Source: an uncultured Actinomycetes bacterium (lineage in GTDB: Bacteria > Actinomycetota > Actinomycetes > Nanopelagicales > Nanopelagicaceae). From it: a stretch of DNA of 9,912 nucleotides. Positions 1-6,961 of this stretch are shown piece after piece. The position numbers and the translations under genes are program-made. How positions within the stretch are numbered: the first letter of the stretch is position 1; the number at the start of each line of letters is the position of its first letter. A model generated the notes under the pieces. The model was not told the DNA's origin. It did no database searches and saw only the letters and a list, made by a program, of their open reading frames with translations. The DNA lies in contig CAIJOE010000037.1 of the NCBI GenBank assembly GCA_903822245.1, positions 1 through 9,912 on the forward strand. The letters run 5' to 3'.

Positions 1-620
1 GGGACTTGCCGACCGTCTTCTTCTTTGTCCGTTTTCAGAACGGTTCAGACGACCGTGAGTGGAACGAACTGGTAGACAAGCTCTTTGCCTCTTCTGACGT
101 GGTCAACATTGGCAATGGCTTCCAATTGGTCTTCGAGGAAATCCGCCAGAGGGCGTCCTCCTCCAATACCTTTTTCCAGCGTTCTGCCGAACACCGCCTC
201 TACGGACTGCTTTACGATTTGGCAGGAGGACGAACCCCTTTACCGACGGTGGGCCAGACGTATGTCAACGAAGCCCTCGAATTGATGCAATCGAGCCTCC
301 ATGGAACTCTGGATCTGAGCATCCTTGCCCGCCGTCTGGGTATCGATTCTTCGTATTTCTGCAGAATTTTTCGCCAAGCAGTGGGGATGTCTCCCATCCG
401 GTATTATAGAAGTCTCAAGGTGGAAGCCGCCCGATATCTGCTGTTGCAGACCCAACTGCCCGTAGGTCAGATCGCTGCCAACCTGGCGTTTCGGGATGAA
501 TACCACTTTTCACACTCCATCAAGCAATCAACGGGGCTGTCACCGACCCAGATTCGGAGGGGGATTGCTGAAACGGGTACTCCACCCATACCTGTTCCAA
601 ACTTCTCAATCAAAAACTGA
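1..620 (+). CDS. AraC-family transcriptional regulator, 3' part (5' end cut by window edge)
   Basis: The frame is open to the left edge (first full codon at position 3) and stops at 618-620, so the N-terminus is missing; the TTG at 6 is probably internal. The last ~100 of ~205 visible residues form an AraC/XylS-type DNA-binding domain with two helix-turn-helix units. The first is around residues 101-124 (counted from the TTG; LARRLGIDSSYFCRIFRQ), the second around 150-173 (VGQIAANLAFRDEYHFSHSI), followed by the typical G-LSP-Q-RR ending. Residues 1-75 look like the helical end of a sensor domain, but its ligand cannot be told. Such proteins usually activate sugar or stress genes; no target is visible. 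The gene is on the opposite strand to the pyrimidine operon and has higher GC, so it probably comes from another genome joined here. Family call is firm; function and host are unknown. Confidence 0.88.
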   Translation, partial: DLPTVFFFVRFQNGSDDREWNELVDKLFASSDVVNIGNGFQLVFEEIRQRASSSNTFFQRSAEHRLYGLLYDLAGGRTPLPTVGQTYVNEALELMQSSLHGTLDLSILARRLGIDSSYFCRIFRQAVGMSPIRYYRSLKVEAARYLLLQTQLPVGQIAANLAFRDEYHFSHSIKQSTGLSPTQIRRGIAETGTPPIPVPNFSIKN

Positions 621-1209
621 TAGGAACTGTGATCCCGGTACGAGCCGTGGTGTGGGGCCGACCGGAGCTGAAACTGCCCGATCCTGCTCGATGAGCTCTT
701 GCTTCAAGAAGATTGCCAGAAACAGGTTGGGTCAGCCAGCAGCGGAAGTTAAACCTCTTCCGGCAAGAGTACAACGATGTCCGCCCTTGACCAGGAAACG
801 GATGCCCTCGCAAATGCTTTGTGATCGTACTTTTTCCAACTCCACCTGGGCCAGACATGACGATCAACTCACCTGGGGTAAAGGCAGTTTTGTTCAAAAT
901 CAGCTCATTCCTTAAATGTTTGATTTGATGGGGGCCTAGGCCACCTATTCTACGGGTTGGTGAGATTCCAATTTTAGACATTATGATAAATGCGCGCCGA
1001 CTTCCAACACCGACTGTGGAATCCAGGAGTTCCTTTACCCGCATTTTGCGAATCGAATCTCTTGGATCATTTATTGCATCAAAAATGGATTTTTCACCAT
1101 TGGTAATTGCCTGCTTTAGAGCAGCGCGCTCACGACGATTTGAAACCGCTTTTGCGCCGGCAGCCAACCGAGCCTGCTCACTTTGCTCTGGCGGTAACTT
1201 TCGAATCAT
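610..1209 (-). CDS. mIHF-guanylate kinase fusion, gmk part truncated after the P-loop
   Basis: Residues 1 to about 104 are actinobacterial integration host factor (mIHF): a basic N-terminal helix, then the helix-turn-helix region with TVGVGSRRAFIIMSKIGI and SPTRRIGGLGPHQIKHLR (~83-100). mIHF is a nucleoid DNA-binding protein. With no stop codon the frame continues into guanylate kinase (GMP + ATP to GDP + ADP): FTPGELIVMSG plus the Walker A loop GPGGVGKST (residues 120-128, positions 826-852). Homology ends at about residue 134 (position ~808). The remaining ~65 residues, to the stop at 610, are unrelated and probably not protein. A full Gmk domain would need about 170 more residues. ATG at 1209 lies 5 bases after the pyrF stop, without a strong ribosome site. 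In many actinobacteria mihF and gmk are separate neighbours; fusions are known to me from some lineages such as Microbacteriaceae (from memory). The protein as written should have no kinase activity. Confidence 0.82.
   Translation of the reverse strand: MIRKLPPEQSEQARLAAGAKAVSNRRERAALKQAITNGEKSIFDAINDPRDSIRKMRVKELLDSTVGVGSRRAFIIMSKIGISPTRRIGGLGPHQIKHLRNELILNKTAFTPGELIVMSGPGGVGKSTITKHLRGHPFPGQGRTSLYSCRKRFNFRCWLTQPVSGNLLEARAHRAGSGSFSSGRPHTTARTGITVPISF
621..800. other. Spacer after the AraC gene, no recognisable feature
   Basis: About 180 bases between the AraC stop and the point where guanylate kinase homology begins. All frames that cross it give low-complexity or unfamiliar peptides and no start-stop pair worth calling. 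Two short inverted repeats (697-709 and 755-769, 5-bp stems) lack a following T-run and do not look like terminators. Composition resembles the AraC side rather than the pyrimidine operon, so I assign it to the same foreign segment. Confidence 0.5.
790..812. other. Probable chimeric or rearrangement junction inside gmk
   Basis: Reading leftwards on the minus strand, guanylate kinase is recognisable through its P-loop and the following helix (STITKHLR, ending near 808). After that the expected kinase sequence (the S-x-S-x-TTR segment that follows in the family) is absent in all three frames. To the left the DNA has higher GC and leads into an AraC gene on the other strand. The exact breakpoint is uncertain by some 10-20 bases, because the next residues (GHP) could still be genuine kinase. 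No direct repeat, inverted repeat end or integrase site is visible here. Confidence 0.7.
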
Positions 1210-1214
1210 TCGAA

Positions 1215-1910
1215 TTACTGTATCGAAGAGAGGATCTTGGCAGCGCCTGCACTCATTGCCTCAAGTGAGACCTTAGCCAGATCTGTTATAGGTCTACCGA
1301 TGACTAGGTAGTTAGCGCCCGCCGCAAGAGCTTGATCTGGTGTCATGACACGCTTTTGATCTCCCGCATCTACCCCAACTGGCCTAACGCCCGGAGTGAT
1401 CAAATCAATTTCCATTGGAACCGCAGCGCGGATATCTGAAACCTCAAAAGGTGAGCAAACTATCGATCTAGCCCCCGCGGCCACCGCAAGTTTTGCCAGT
1501 GACACTGCGGATTCACGAGCATTATTTGCAAACCCGATCTTAAATAGATCTTCGTCCGATAGTGAAGTGAGGATTGTTACAGCCGTTATCGAGATATGTG
1601 GGGCTGCTAGGACGGCGGCGCTAACCATCTCACTACCACCAGAGGCATGAACAGTTAAGAACTTTGGATTGAGCGCTGAAACTGATTTTGCAGCGCCACC
1701 AACCGTGTTAGGAATATCGTGGAGTTTTAGATCTAGGAATACTTCGATTTGAAAATCGTTTTTAAGCGATGCCAATCCTTCTGAACCAAATTTGAGGAAG
1801 AACTCTAGGCCGACCTTATAAACACCAATACTCTCTTTTGTCGCTTCAATCCAACTTTTTGCAGTCGCCAAGTCTTTCGTATCAAGGGCCAAAATAATTG
1901 GAGACTTCAT
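1215..1910 (-). CDS. pyrF: Orotidine 5'-phosphate decarboxylase (short, E. coli/Bacillus-like type)
   Basis: Catalyses the last step of UMP synthesis, OMP to UMP + CO2, in the cytoplasm. The 231 residues form a complete TIM barrel of the usual size for the short bacterial type. The catalytic charge array is intact: D10 and K32 on the first strands, then FLDLKLHDIPNTV with D60, K62 and D65. The later substrate loops are also present: TVHASGG (86-92), PGVRP (173-177), the DQKR segment (184-187) and the phosphate-gripping GRPIT (205-209). The ATG overlaps the pyrD stop as ATGA (1907-1910), with a GGAG ribosome site 5 bases upstream (1916-1919), so the start is well supported. The gene is followed after 5 bases by the mIHF frame. 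Mycobacteria and streptomycetes mostly carry the longer (~275 residue) PyrF type, so this form is a small lineage clue. Confidence 0.97.
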   Translation of the reverse strand: MKSPIILALDTKDLATAKSWIEATKESIGVYKVGLEFFLKFGSEGLASLKNDFQIEVFLDLKLHDIPNTVGGAAKSVSALNPKFLTVHASGGSEMVSAAVLAAPHISITAVTILTSLSDEDLFKIGFANNARESAVSLAKLAVAAGARSIVCSPFEVSDIRAAVPMEIDLITPGVRPVGVDAGDQKRVMTPDQALAAGANYLVIGRPITDLAKVSLEAMSAGAAKILSSIQ

Positions 1911-2842
1911 TGACTCTCCGCTCTGTGCGCATATCCAACAGCTTCTTGTAATGAGTTAAAGCCTTTTGCAATTAGTAACTCCTGCAATTCACTCTTCACC
2001 AACATTGTCGCCGTGGGATTCCCAAAATTAGCAGTTCCAATTGATACTGCGCTTGCCCCTGCCAAGATTAATTCAAGTGCTTCTCGTCCATTTGTGACAC
2101 CGCCCATGCCCAAAATACTTACATGAGGCAAAGCAGCATGCACTTGATAAATCGCTCGAACCGCGACGGGCCTGATCGCCGGTCCGGATAGTCCTCCAGT
2201 TTTTCCAGCTAGTTTTGGGCGCATTGTATTTGTGTCAATGACCATTCCAAGTACAGTATTTATTAGCGCCAAAGCATCAGCCCCGGCCGCTACAACCTCT
2301 TCGGCTATTTCAACTATGTTAGTTACATCTGGCGAAAGCTTTGCAATTATAGGAAGTTCTCCCCCAATATTGCGGCGAACAGCTTCAATGGCAGCTCTTG
2401 CCGTTACTGGATTACAAGCAAACACCATTCCCCGATTTTCAACGTTTGGGCAGGAAATATTTACTTCAAGGGCTTTAACTCCGGTCACCGATCGCATTTT
2501 TCTTGCGAGAATTCCATAATCATCAACACTCTCCCCTGCAATACTCACTACGGTCGACACGCCTTGTTCTTGTAGCCAAGGAATATCTTTTTCCAAGAAA
2601 ATATCTATCCCAGGACCTTGTAAACCAATGGAATTAAGCATTCCACTGGCAGTCTCGGCCATTCTTGGTGTTGCCCGTCCAGAACGAGGCTTAATCATGA
2701 TTGATTTGGTAACAAGTGCGCCCAATTCCCGAAGATCAAAAAATTGACTCAATTCCTTACCCGAACTAGCACAGCCACTGGCTGTAAATATTGGATTCTC
2801 GAATTTAGCAGCGCCAAGGGATGTCGTGTAATCAAAACTCAT
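1907..2842 (-). CDS. pyrD: Dihydroorotate dehydrogenase, class 1B catalytic subunit
   Basis: FMN enzyme that oxidises dihydroorotate to orotate; class 1B works with PyrK and passes electrons to NAD+. With the ATG at 2842 it has 311 residues, the normal length. Visible motifs: the N-terminal FENPIFTASGCASSG; the active-site NISCPN, whose cysteine (residue 131) is the catalytic base typical of class 1, where class 2 enzymes use serine; INT and GGLSGPAIRP in the FMN region; and the phosphate-binding GMGGV near residue 245. I chose ATG 2842 because it forms a TAATG junction with the pyrK stop, has GGGG 6 bases upstream, and matches the family N-terminus. A GTG at 2854 in the same frame would add four residues (MGLI) and is the alternative. 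The adjacent pyrK confirms the 1B assignment. The 3' end overlaps pyrF by 4 bases. Confidence 0.96.
   Translation of the reverse strand: MSFDYTTSLGAAKFENPIFTASGCASSGKELSQFFDLRELGALVTKSIMIKPRSGRATPRMAETASGMLNSIGLQGPGIDIFLEKDIPWLQEQGVSTVVSIAGESVDDYGILARKMRSVTGVKALEVNISCPNVENRGMVFACNPVTARAAIEAVRRNIGGELPIIAKLSPDVTNIVEIAEEVVAAGADALALINTVLGMVIDTNTMRPKLAGKTGGLSGPAIRPVAVRAIYQVHAALPHVSILGMGGVTNGREALELILAGASAVSIGTANFGNPTATMLVKSELQELLIAKGFNSLQEAVGYAHRAESQ
1916..1919 (-). promoter_or_regulatory. Ribosome binding site of pyrF
   Basis: GGAG (within GGAGAG) on the minus strand, five bases before the pyrF ATG at 1910-1908 and inside the last codons of pyrD. It supports the ATGA-coupled start. Confidence 0.6.
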
Positions 2843-3687
2843 TATGAGCCCCACGTGCCTTCTGGAATCTCTCTTTTACTATCCCAAATAACCTTCTCAC
2901 CGTCGACCACGGGTCCATCGATGCAGGAACGCAACATACGAACAACGCCATCTTCTCCTCGAATCGGCAGGACACATGTCATGCAAATTCCGACGCCACA
3001 TGCCATGGCTTCCTCAATAGCGCATTGATGCAATACATCCTTTTCGACTGCAATCTTGGTGATTGCTTCCAACATCCCCATTGGGCCACACGAATAAATA
3101 ATGTCAATTTGGTTATTTTCAATTAGCTCGGCAAGCACATCACTTACTTTTCCTGGTATTCCGGCAGAACCATCGTCGGTTGTGATTGTTAAGCTATTTA
3201 CCGAACGTTTACCTTCCAGAGGGGCATAAATTTTCATCGCAGATGAGGCGCCTAAAACCATATCAACGCGACATCCACGACCCTTTAAAATTTCGGACAA
3301 ACCAAAAAGTGGTGCACTTCCATACCCGCCACCAACTAGAAGGGCGCGCACTGGTTCGGTAGGAATGCCGAACGCGGTGCCAAGTGGTCCAACTAAATCG
3401 ACCAGATCACCAGACTGCCTTGAGGTTAACCAAGTACTTCCTTGCCCGTGTGGTGCAACTACCAACTCAATATAGCCGACGCCATTTTCACGATCGCTAG
3501 CGCGATATATTGCAAATGCTCTGCGCAGGATCATTGAGGTTCCAGGGCCACCTACGGAAATTGCTACGAAATTTCCTGGCTTTGAATGCGCAGCCATTTG
3601 CCCAACGGAAAAAACCATATGGTGATATGCGCCTACTTTTTTGTTGCTGACTACCTCTGTCAAAGCTTGCGAAGCGTGTTTATTCAT
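2842..3687 (-). CDS. pyrK: Dihydroorotate dehydrogenase electron transfer subunit (FAD, 2Fe-2S)
   Basis: Partner of PyrD: carries electrons from FMN through a 2Fe-2S cluster and FAD to NAD+. The 281 residues show the ferredoxin-reductase layout. Residues ~1-105 are the FAD-binding barrel, with LRRAFAIYR (54-62) in the position of the usual RPFSIY-like flavin motif. Next is the nucleotide-binding domain with GGGYGSAPLF (119-128) and SCGPMGML (199-206). Last is the C-terminal cluster loop, where EEAMACGVGICMTC and the later cysteine give C230, C235, C238 and C255, the pattern expected of PyrK. The ATG overlaps the end of carB by 8 bases; no clear Shine-Dalgarno is seen, so translation probably depends on ribosomes finishing carB. 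Its stop overlaps the pyrD start by one base. It could be confused with other flavodoxin-reductase-like proteins, but the cysteine spacing and the pyrD neighbour settle it. Confidence 0.95.
   Translation of the reverse strand: MNKHASQALTEVVSNKKVGAYHHMVFSVGQMAAHSKPGNFVAISVGGPGTSMILRRAFAIYRASDRENGVGYIELVVAPHGQGSTWLTSRQSGDLVDLVGPLGTAFGIPTEPVRALLVGGGYGSAPLFGLSEILKGRGCRVDMVLGASSAMKIYAPLEGKRSVNSLTITTDDGSAGIPGKVSDVLAELIENNQIDIIYSCGPMGMLEAITKIAVEKDVLHQCAIEEAMACGVGICMTCVLPIRGEDGVVRMLRSCIDGPVVDGEKVIWDSKREIPEGTWGS
2849..2852 (-). promoter_or_regulatory. Probable ribosome binding site of pyrD (supports ATG 2842)
   Basis: GGGG lies six bases before the ATG at 2842-2840 on the minus strand. It is a weaker match than the GGGAG of carA and pyrC. 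It lies partly within the alternative GTG codon at 2854-2852, so both starts cannot use it; the TAATG junction tips the choice to the ATG. Confidence 0.45.
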
Positions 3688-6600
3688 TTACAGCAAGCCA
3701 TTCTTGAATGGAGTTAATATCAAAGCTCTTTCCCTGCAATTGCGATATGCCGGCAACAGCTGCCTTAAACCCAGCAATCGTTGTGATGCATGGAACCGAC
3801 CTTTGGATCGAAGCGGTCCTGATCATCCAGCCATCTTGCCTTGTTCCTCGTCCAAGTGGTGTATTTATGACCAAACCAACTGTTCCATTATTAATTAAAT
3901 CAACCGCTGTTGGCTCGCCTTGAATTCCCCTGCCCTCCGAATGCTTTCGCACCAATTTTGTTTGAATTCCATTTGCAGCCAAGTAGTCGTAAGTACCTTG
4001 GGTTGTGTATAGATCAAAGCCCAGACCGATAAGAGTTTTAGCAGGATCTACCGCACTTGGCTTATGTCGCTCAGATAGTGAAAGAAATATAGAACCTGAT
4101 TTTGGAAGTGCGCCAAATGAAGCGGTTTGACTCTTTGAATAAGCCTCGCCAAAAGTTTTGGCAATACCCATTACTTCACCAGTAGACCTCATTTCTGGAC
4201 CAAGTACCGAGTCCACACCGGTTCCATCAATTCTACGAAAACGATTCCACGGAAGAACCGCTTCCTTAACTGAAATACCTTTGGCAATCCCATCACCGGA
4301 TTTTGGAAGCAATCCATCTGAGCGCAGTTGACCAATTGATCTTCCACTAGAAATCAATGCCGCACACTTAGCTAATGCATTACCTGTTGCCTTACTTACA
4401 AATGGCACAGTTCTAGAGGCTCTTGGATTGGCCTCTAAAACAAACAGCTTTTGAATCCCATCGGTATCTACAGCAATAGCGAATTGGATATTGAGCAGCC
4501 CCAAAACTCCAATTCCTTTGGCTAACTTATGAGTTGCCTCTCTTATTTCATTTTTGAGTTCAGAGCTAATTGAATAGGAAGGTAGAACGCAGGCAGAGTC
4601 ACCAGAGTGAACTCCGGCCTCTTCAATATGCTCCATACCCCCGGCAAGAAATAGTTCTTCCCCGTCATACAAGGCATCTACATCTATTTCAATGGCATCA
4701 TCTAAAAACTTATCGATCAAGACTGGATGATTTGGAGTAATTTCTGTTGCCTTCTTAATGAATTCCCCAAGGGATTCGTCATCATAAACAATTTCCATAC
4801 CTCGACCACCCAAAACAAAGGAAGGACGCACTAAAACTGGGTAAGTAATACGATGAGCAATTTCAATAGCTTCATCAAAAGTATTGGCCATACCAAAAGT
4901 TGGCGCTGTGAGATTATTAACGCGGAGCAATTCTCCAAACTGTCCGCGATCTTCTGCAATATCTATTGCATCAGGTGAGGTACCCAAAATAGTGATACCA
5001 GCTTCCTGCAAACCCCTTGCTAGACCTAGTGGAGTTTGACCACCAAGTTGAGCAATTACACCAACAACTGGACCAGCGAGAGTTTCAGCGTGAATAACTT
5101 CAAGAACATCTTCTAAGGTGAGCGGTTCAAAATATAAACGATCGGAAGTGTCGTAATCTGTCGATACGGTCTCTGGATTGCAGTTGATCATAATTGTTTC
5201 AAACCCAGCATCTTTGAGAGCGAAAGCTGCATGGACACATGAGTAGTCAAATTCCACACCTTGACCAATTCGATTTGGGCCGCTTCCCAAAATAATTATC
5301 GCCGGTTTAGTGCGGGCAATAACCTCTGTTTCTAAATCGTAAGACGAATAGTGGTAAGGAGTGTGAGCTTCAAATTCAGCGGCGCACGTGTCAACTGTTT
5401 TATAGACAGGTCGAATTCCTAATCTATGGCGATAAACCGCAATCTCACCCGCGCTCTGACCTGTGATCTCTGAAATCTGCGCATCGCTAAATCCATAACG
5501 CTTGGCCTTAATTAGTAAGTCTTGATCTAATGAGGCGCTATTTTTGATCTCGCTAGCTACGGAGTTGATTTCTGCTATCTGGGCCAAGAACCAAGGATCT
5601 ACCTTTGTTGCGGCAAAAACATTTTCAACACTAGCCCCAAGATAGAGAGCGCGCTGAATCTGCTGTAAGCGATGCTCGGTTGGGATAGCCATAGCACTTA
5701 GTAAAGATTCCTTACTTTCACTGCTATTAACCCATGTAAAGCTTGTGCCCTTCTTTTCCACAGAGCGCAGGGCTTTTTGAAGTGCCTCTGGGAAAGAACG
5801 GCCAATCGCCATTGCCTCTCCAACACTTTTCATGGTCGTGGTTAAGCGATTATCTGCTTCTGGAAACTTCTCAAATGCGAATCTAGGTACTTTAACTACT
5901 ATGTAATCAAGAGTTGGTTCAAAAGAAGCTGGAGTTGATTTTGTTATATCGTTTTGAATTTCATCAAGTGTGTACCCGATAGCTAACTTAGTGGCGATTT
6001 TTGCAATCGGAAAACCAGTCGCTTTTGAGGCAAGTGCGGAGGATCTGGAGACTCTGGGATTCATCTCGATAACAATTATCCGACCATCTGCTGGATTTAC
6101 TGCAAATTGGATATTGCAGCCTCCAGTTGCCACACCCACTTCGCGAATAATCTGGATGCTTAAGTCACGCAATCTTTGATATTCAACGTCGGTGAGCGTT
6201 AGCGCTGGAGCAACGGTAATTGAATCACCAGTATGAACACCCATAGGATCTATATTCTCGATGCTGCAAACAATTACAACATTGTCTTCATGGTCTCGCA
6301 TAACCTCCAATTCGAATTCTTTCCAGCCGATAATAGATTCTTCTAAAAGAACCTCAGTCGTTGGACTATGGCGCAAGCCCGCGCCAGCAATTAGTTCTAG
6401 TTCGCCCTGGTTATAAGCAATTCCAGAGCCCAACCCACCCATAGTGAAAGAGGGTCTGACAACCACTGGATAGTTCAAGATCGCGGCAGCGGCTAAACAA
6501 TCGTCCATCGAATGGCAAATTGATGACTTTGCTGATTCTCCCCCGACCTTTTCAACTATTTCCTTGAAAGTTTCGCGATCCTCACCTCTCTTGATCGCTG

Positions 6601-6961
6601 GAATATCGGCTCCAATTAATTTAACGTCGTACTTTTCAAGAATCCCGCGCTCGAACAAGGCAATTGCAGCATTCAACGCAGTCTGTCCGCCTAACGTGGC
6701 AAGAATAGCTGTTGGTTTTTCCTTGATAATAATTTTTTCGATTATCTCTGGGGTTATCGGTTCAATATAGGTTGCATCGGCAAACTCAGGATCAGTCATG
6801 ATTGTGGCTGGATTGGAGTTAATGAGAATGACTCGAATTCCTTCACTTCGTAAAACACGACAAGCTTGTGTTCCAGAATAATCAAACTCACAAGCTTGTC
6901 CAATAACAATTGGACCGCTACCAATCACTAGAACACTTTTAATCTCAGGATTTCTAGGCAT
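3680..6961 (-). CDS. carB: Carbamoyl-phosphate synthase large (ammonia) subunit
   Basis: Makes carbamoyl phosphate from bicarbonate, ammonia supplied by CarA, and two ATP; the product feeds both pyrimidines and arginine. At 1093 residues it is full length (E. coli ~1073), with the duplicated architecture intact. Domain 1 (~1-400) makes carboxyphosphate: VLVIGSGPIVIGQACEFDYSG (10-30), RPSFTMGGLGSG (169-180) and EMNPRVSRSSALASKATG (299-316). The oligomerisation domain spans ~400-550. Domain 2 (~551-940) makes carbamoyl phosphate: LGSGPNRIGQGVEFDYS (558-574), RPSFVLGGRGMEI (712-724) and EANPRASRTVPFVSKATG (843-860). The C-terminal MGS-like allosteric domain (~950-1093) has TTQGT (986-990), LVRK (1003-1006) and VINTPLGRG (1031-1039), so feedback by UMP and other nucleotides is likely. 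The ATG forms TAATG with the carA stop; a GGGAG lies 10 bases upstream (6972-6976). No frameshift or missing motif is seen. Confidence 0.98.
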   Translation of the reverse strand: MPRNPEIKSVLVIGSGPIVIGQACEFDYSGTQACRVLRSEGIRVILINSNPATIMTDPEFADATYIEPITPEIIEKIIIKEKPTAILATLGGQTALNAAIALFERGILEKYDVKLIGADIPAIKRGEDRETFKEIVEKVGGESAKSSICHSMDDCLAAAAILNYPVVVRPSFTMGGLGSGIAYNQGELELIAGAGLRHSPTTEVLLEESIIGWKEFELEVMRDHEDNVVIVCSIENIDPMGVHTGDSITVAPALTLTDVEYQRLRDLSIQIIREVGVATGGCNIQFAVNPADGRIIVIEMNPRVSRSSALASKATGFPIAKIATKLAIGYTLDEIQNDITKSTPASFEPTLDYIVVKVPRFAFEKFPEADNRLTTTMKSVGEAMAIGRSFPEALQKALRSVEKKGTSFTWVNSSESKESLLSAMAIPTEHRLQQIQRALYLGASVENVFAATKVDPWFLAQIAEINSVASEIKNSASLDQDLLIKAKRYGFSDAQISEITGQSAGEIAVYRHRLGIRPVYKTVDTCAAEFEAHTPYHYSSYDLETEVIARTKPAIIILGSGPNRIGQGVEFDYSCVHAAFALKDAGFETIMINCNPETVSTDYDTSDRLYFEPLTLEDVLEVIHAETLAGPVVGVIAQLGGQTPLGLARGLQEAGITILGTSPDAIDIAEDRGQFGELLRVNNLTAPTFGMANTFDEAIEIAHRITYPVLVRPSFVLGGRGMEIVYDDESLGEFIKKATEITPNHPVLIDKFLDDAIEIDVDALYDGEELFLAGGMEHIEEAGVHSGDSACVLPSYSISSELKNEIREATHKLAKGIGVLGLLNIQFAIAVDTDGIQKLFVLEANPRASRTVPFVSKATGNALAKCAALISSGRSIGQLRSDGLLPKSGDGIAKGISVKEAVLPWNRFRRIDGTGVDSVLGPEMRSTGEVMGIAKTFGEAYSKSQTASFGALPKSGSIFLSLSERHKPSAVDPAKTLIGLGFDLYTTQGTYDYLAANGIQTKLVRKHSEGRGIQGEPTAVDLINNGTVGLVINTPLGRGTRQDGWMIRTASIQRSVPCITTIAGFKAAVAGISQLQGKSFDINSIQEWLAVNE

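Noticed and set aside
755..769. Inverted repeat CTCTT/AAGAG with a 5-base loop, possible terminator after the AraC gene
   Set aside because: Stem of only 5 bp and no T-run follows; the same holds for the 5-bp stem at 697-709.
1..800. Genomic island or insertion sequence carrying an AraC regulator
   Set aside because: No transposase, integrase, terminal repeat or target duplication is visible, and only one edge is in the window; an assembly join explains it more simply.
753..809. Plus-strand peptide containing SSGKSTTMSAL, resembling a P-loop ATPase
   Set aside because: A stop codon (750-752) sits just before it, the glycine spacing of a Walker A motif is not met, no start codon fits and the frame ends soon after; most likely chance.
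496..915. Plus-strand 139-codon open frame bridging the AraC end and gmk
   Set aside because: It overlaps the AraC C-terminus in another frame and is antisense to the gmk P-loop across the probable junction; the peptide shows no domain.
983..1276. Plus-strand 97-codon frame antisense to mIHF and the end of pyrF
   Set aside because: Lies opposite strongly recognisable coding sequence and has no ribosome site or domain; a shadow frame.
2843..2854. GTG start for pyrD four codons upstream
   Set aside because: The ATG at 2842 gives the TAATG coupling seen at other junctions, better spacing to GGGG and the family N-terminus; the GTG remains possible.
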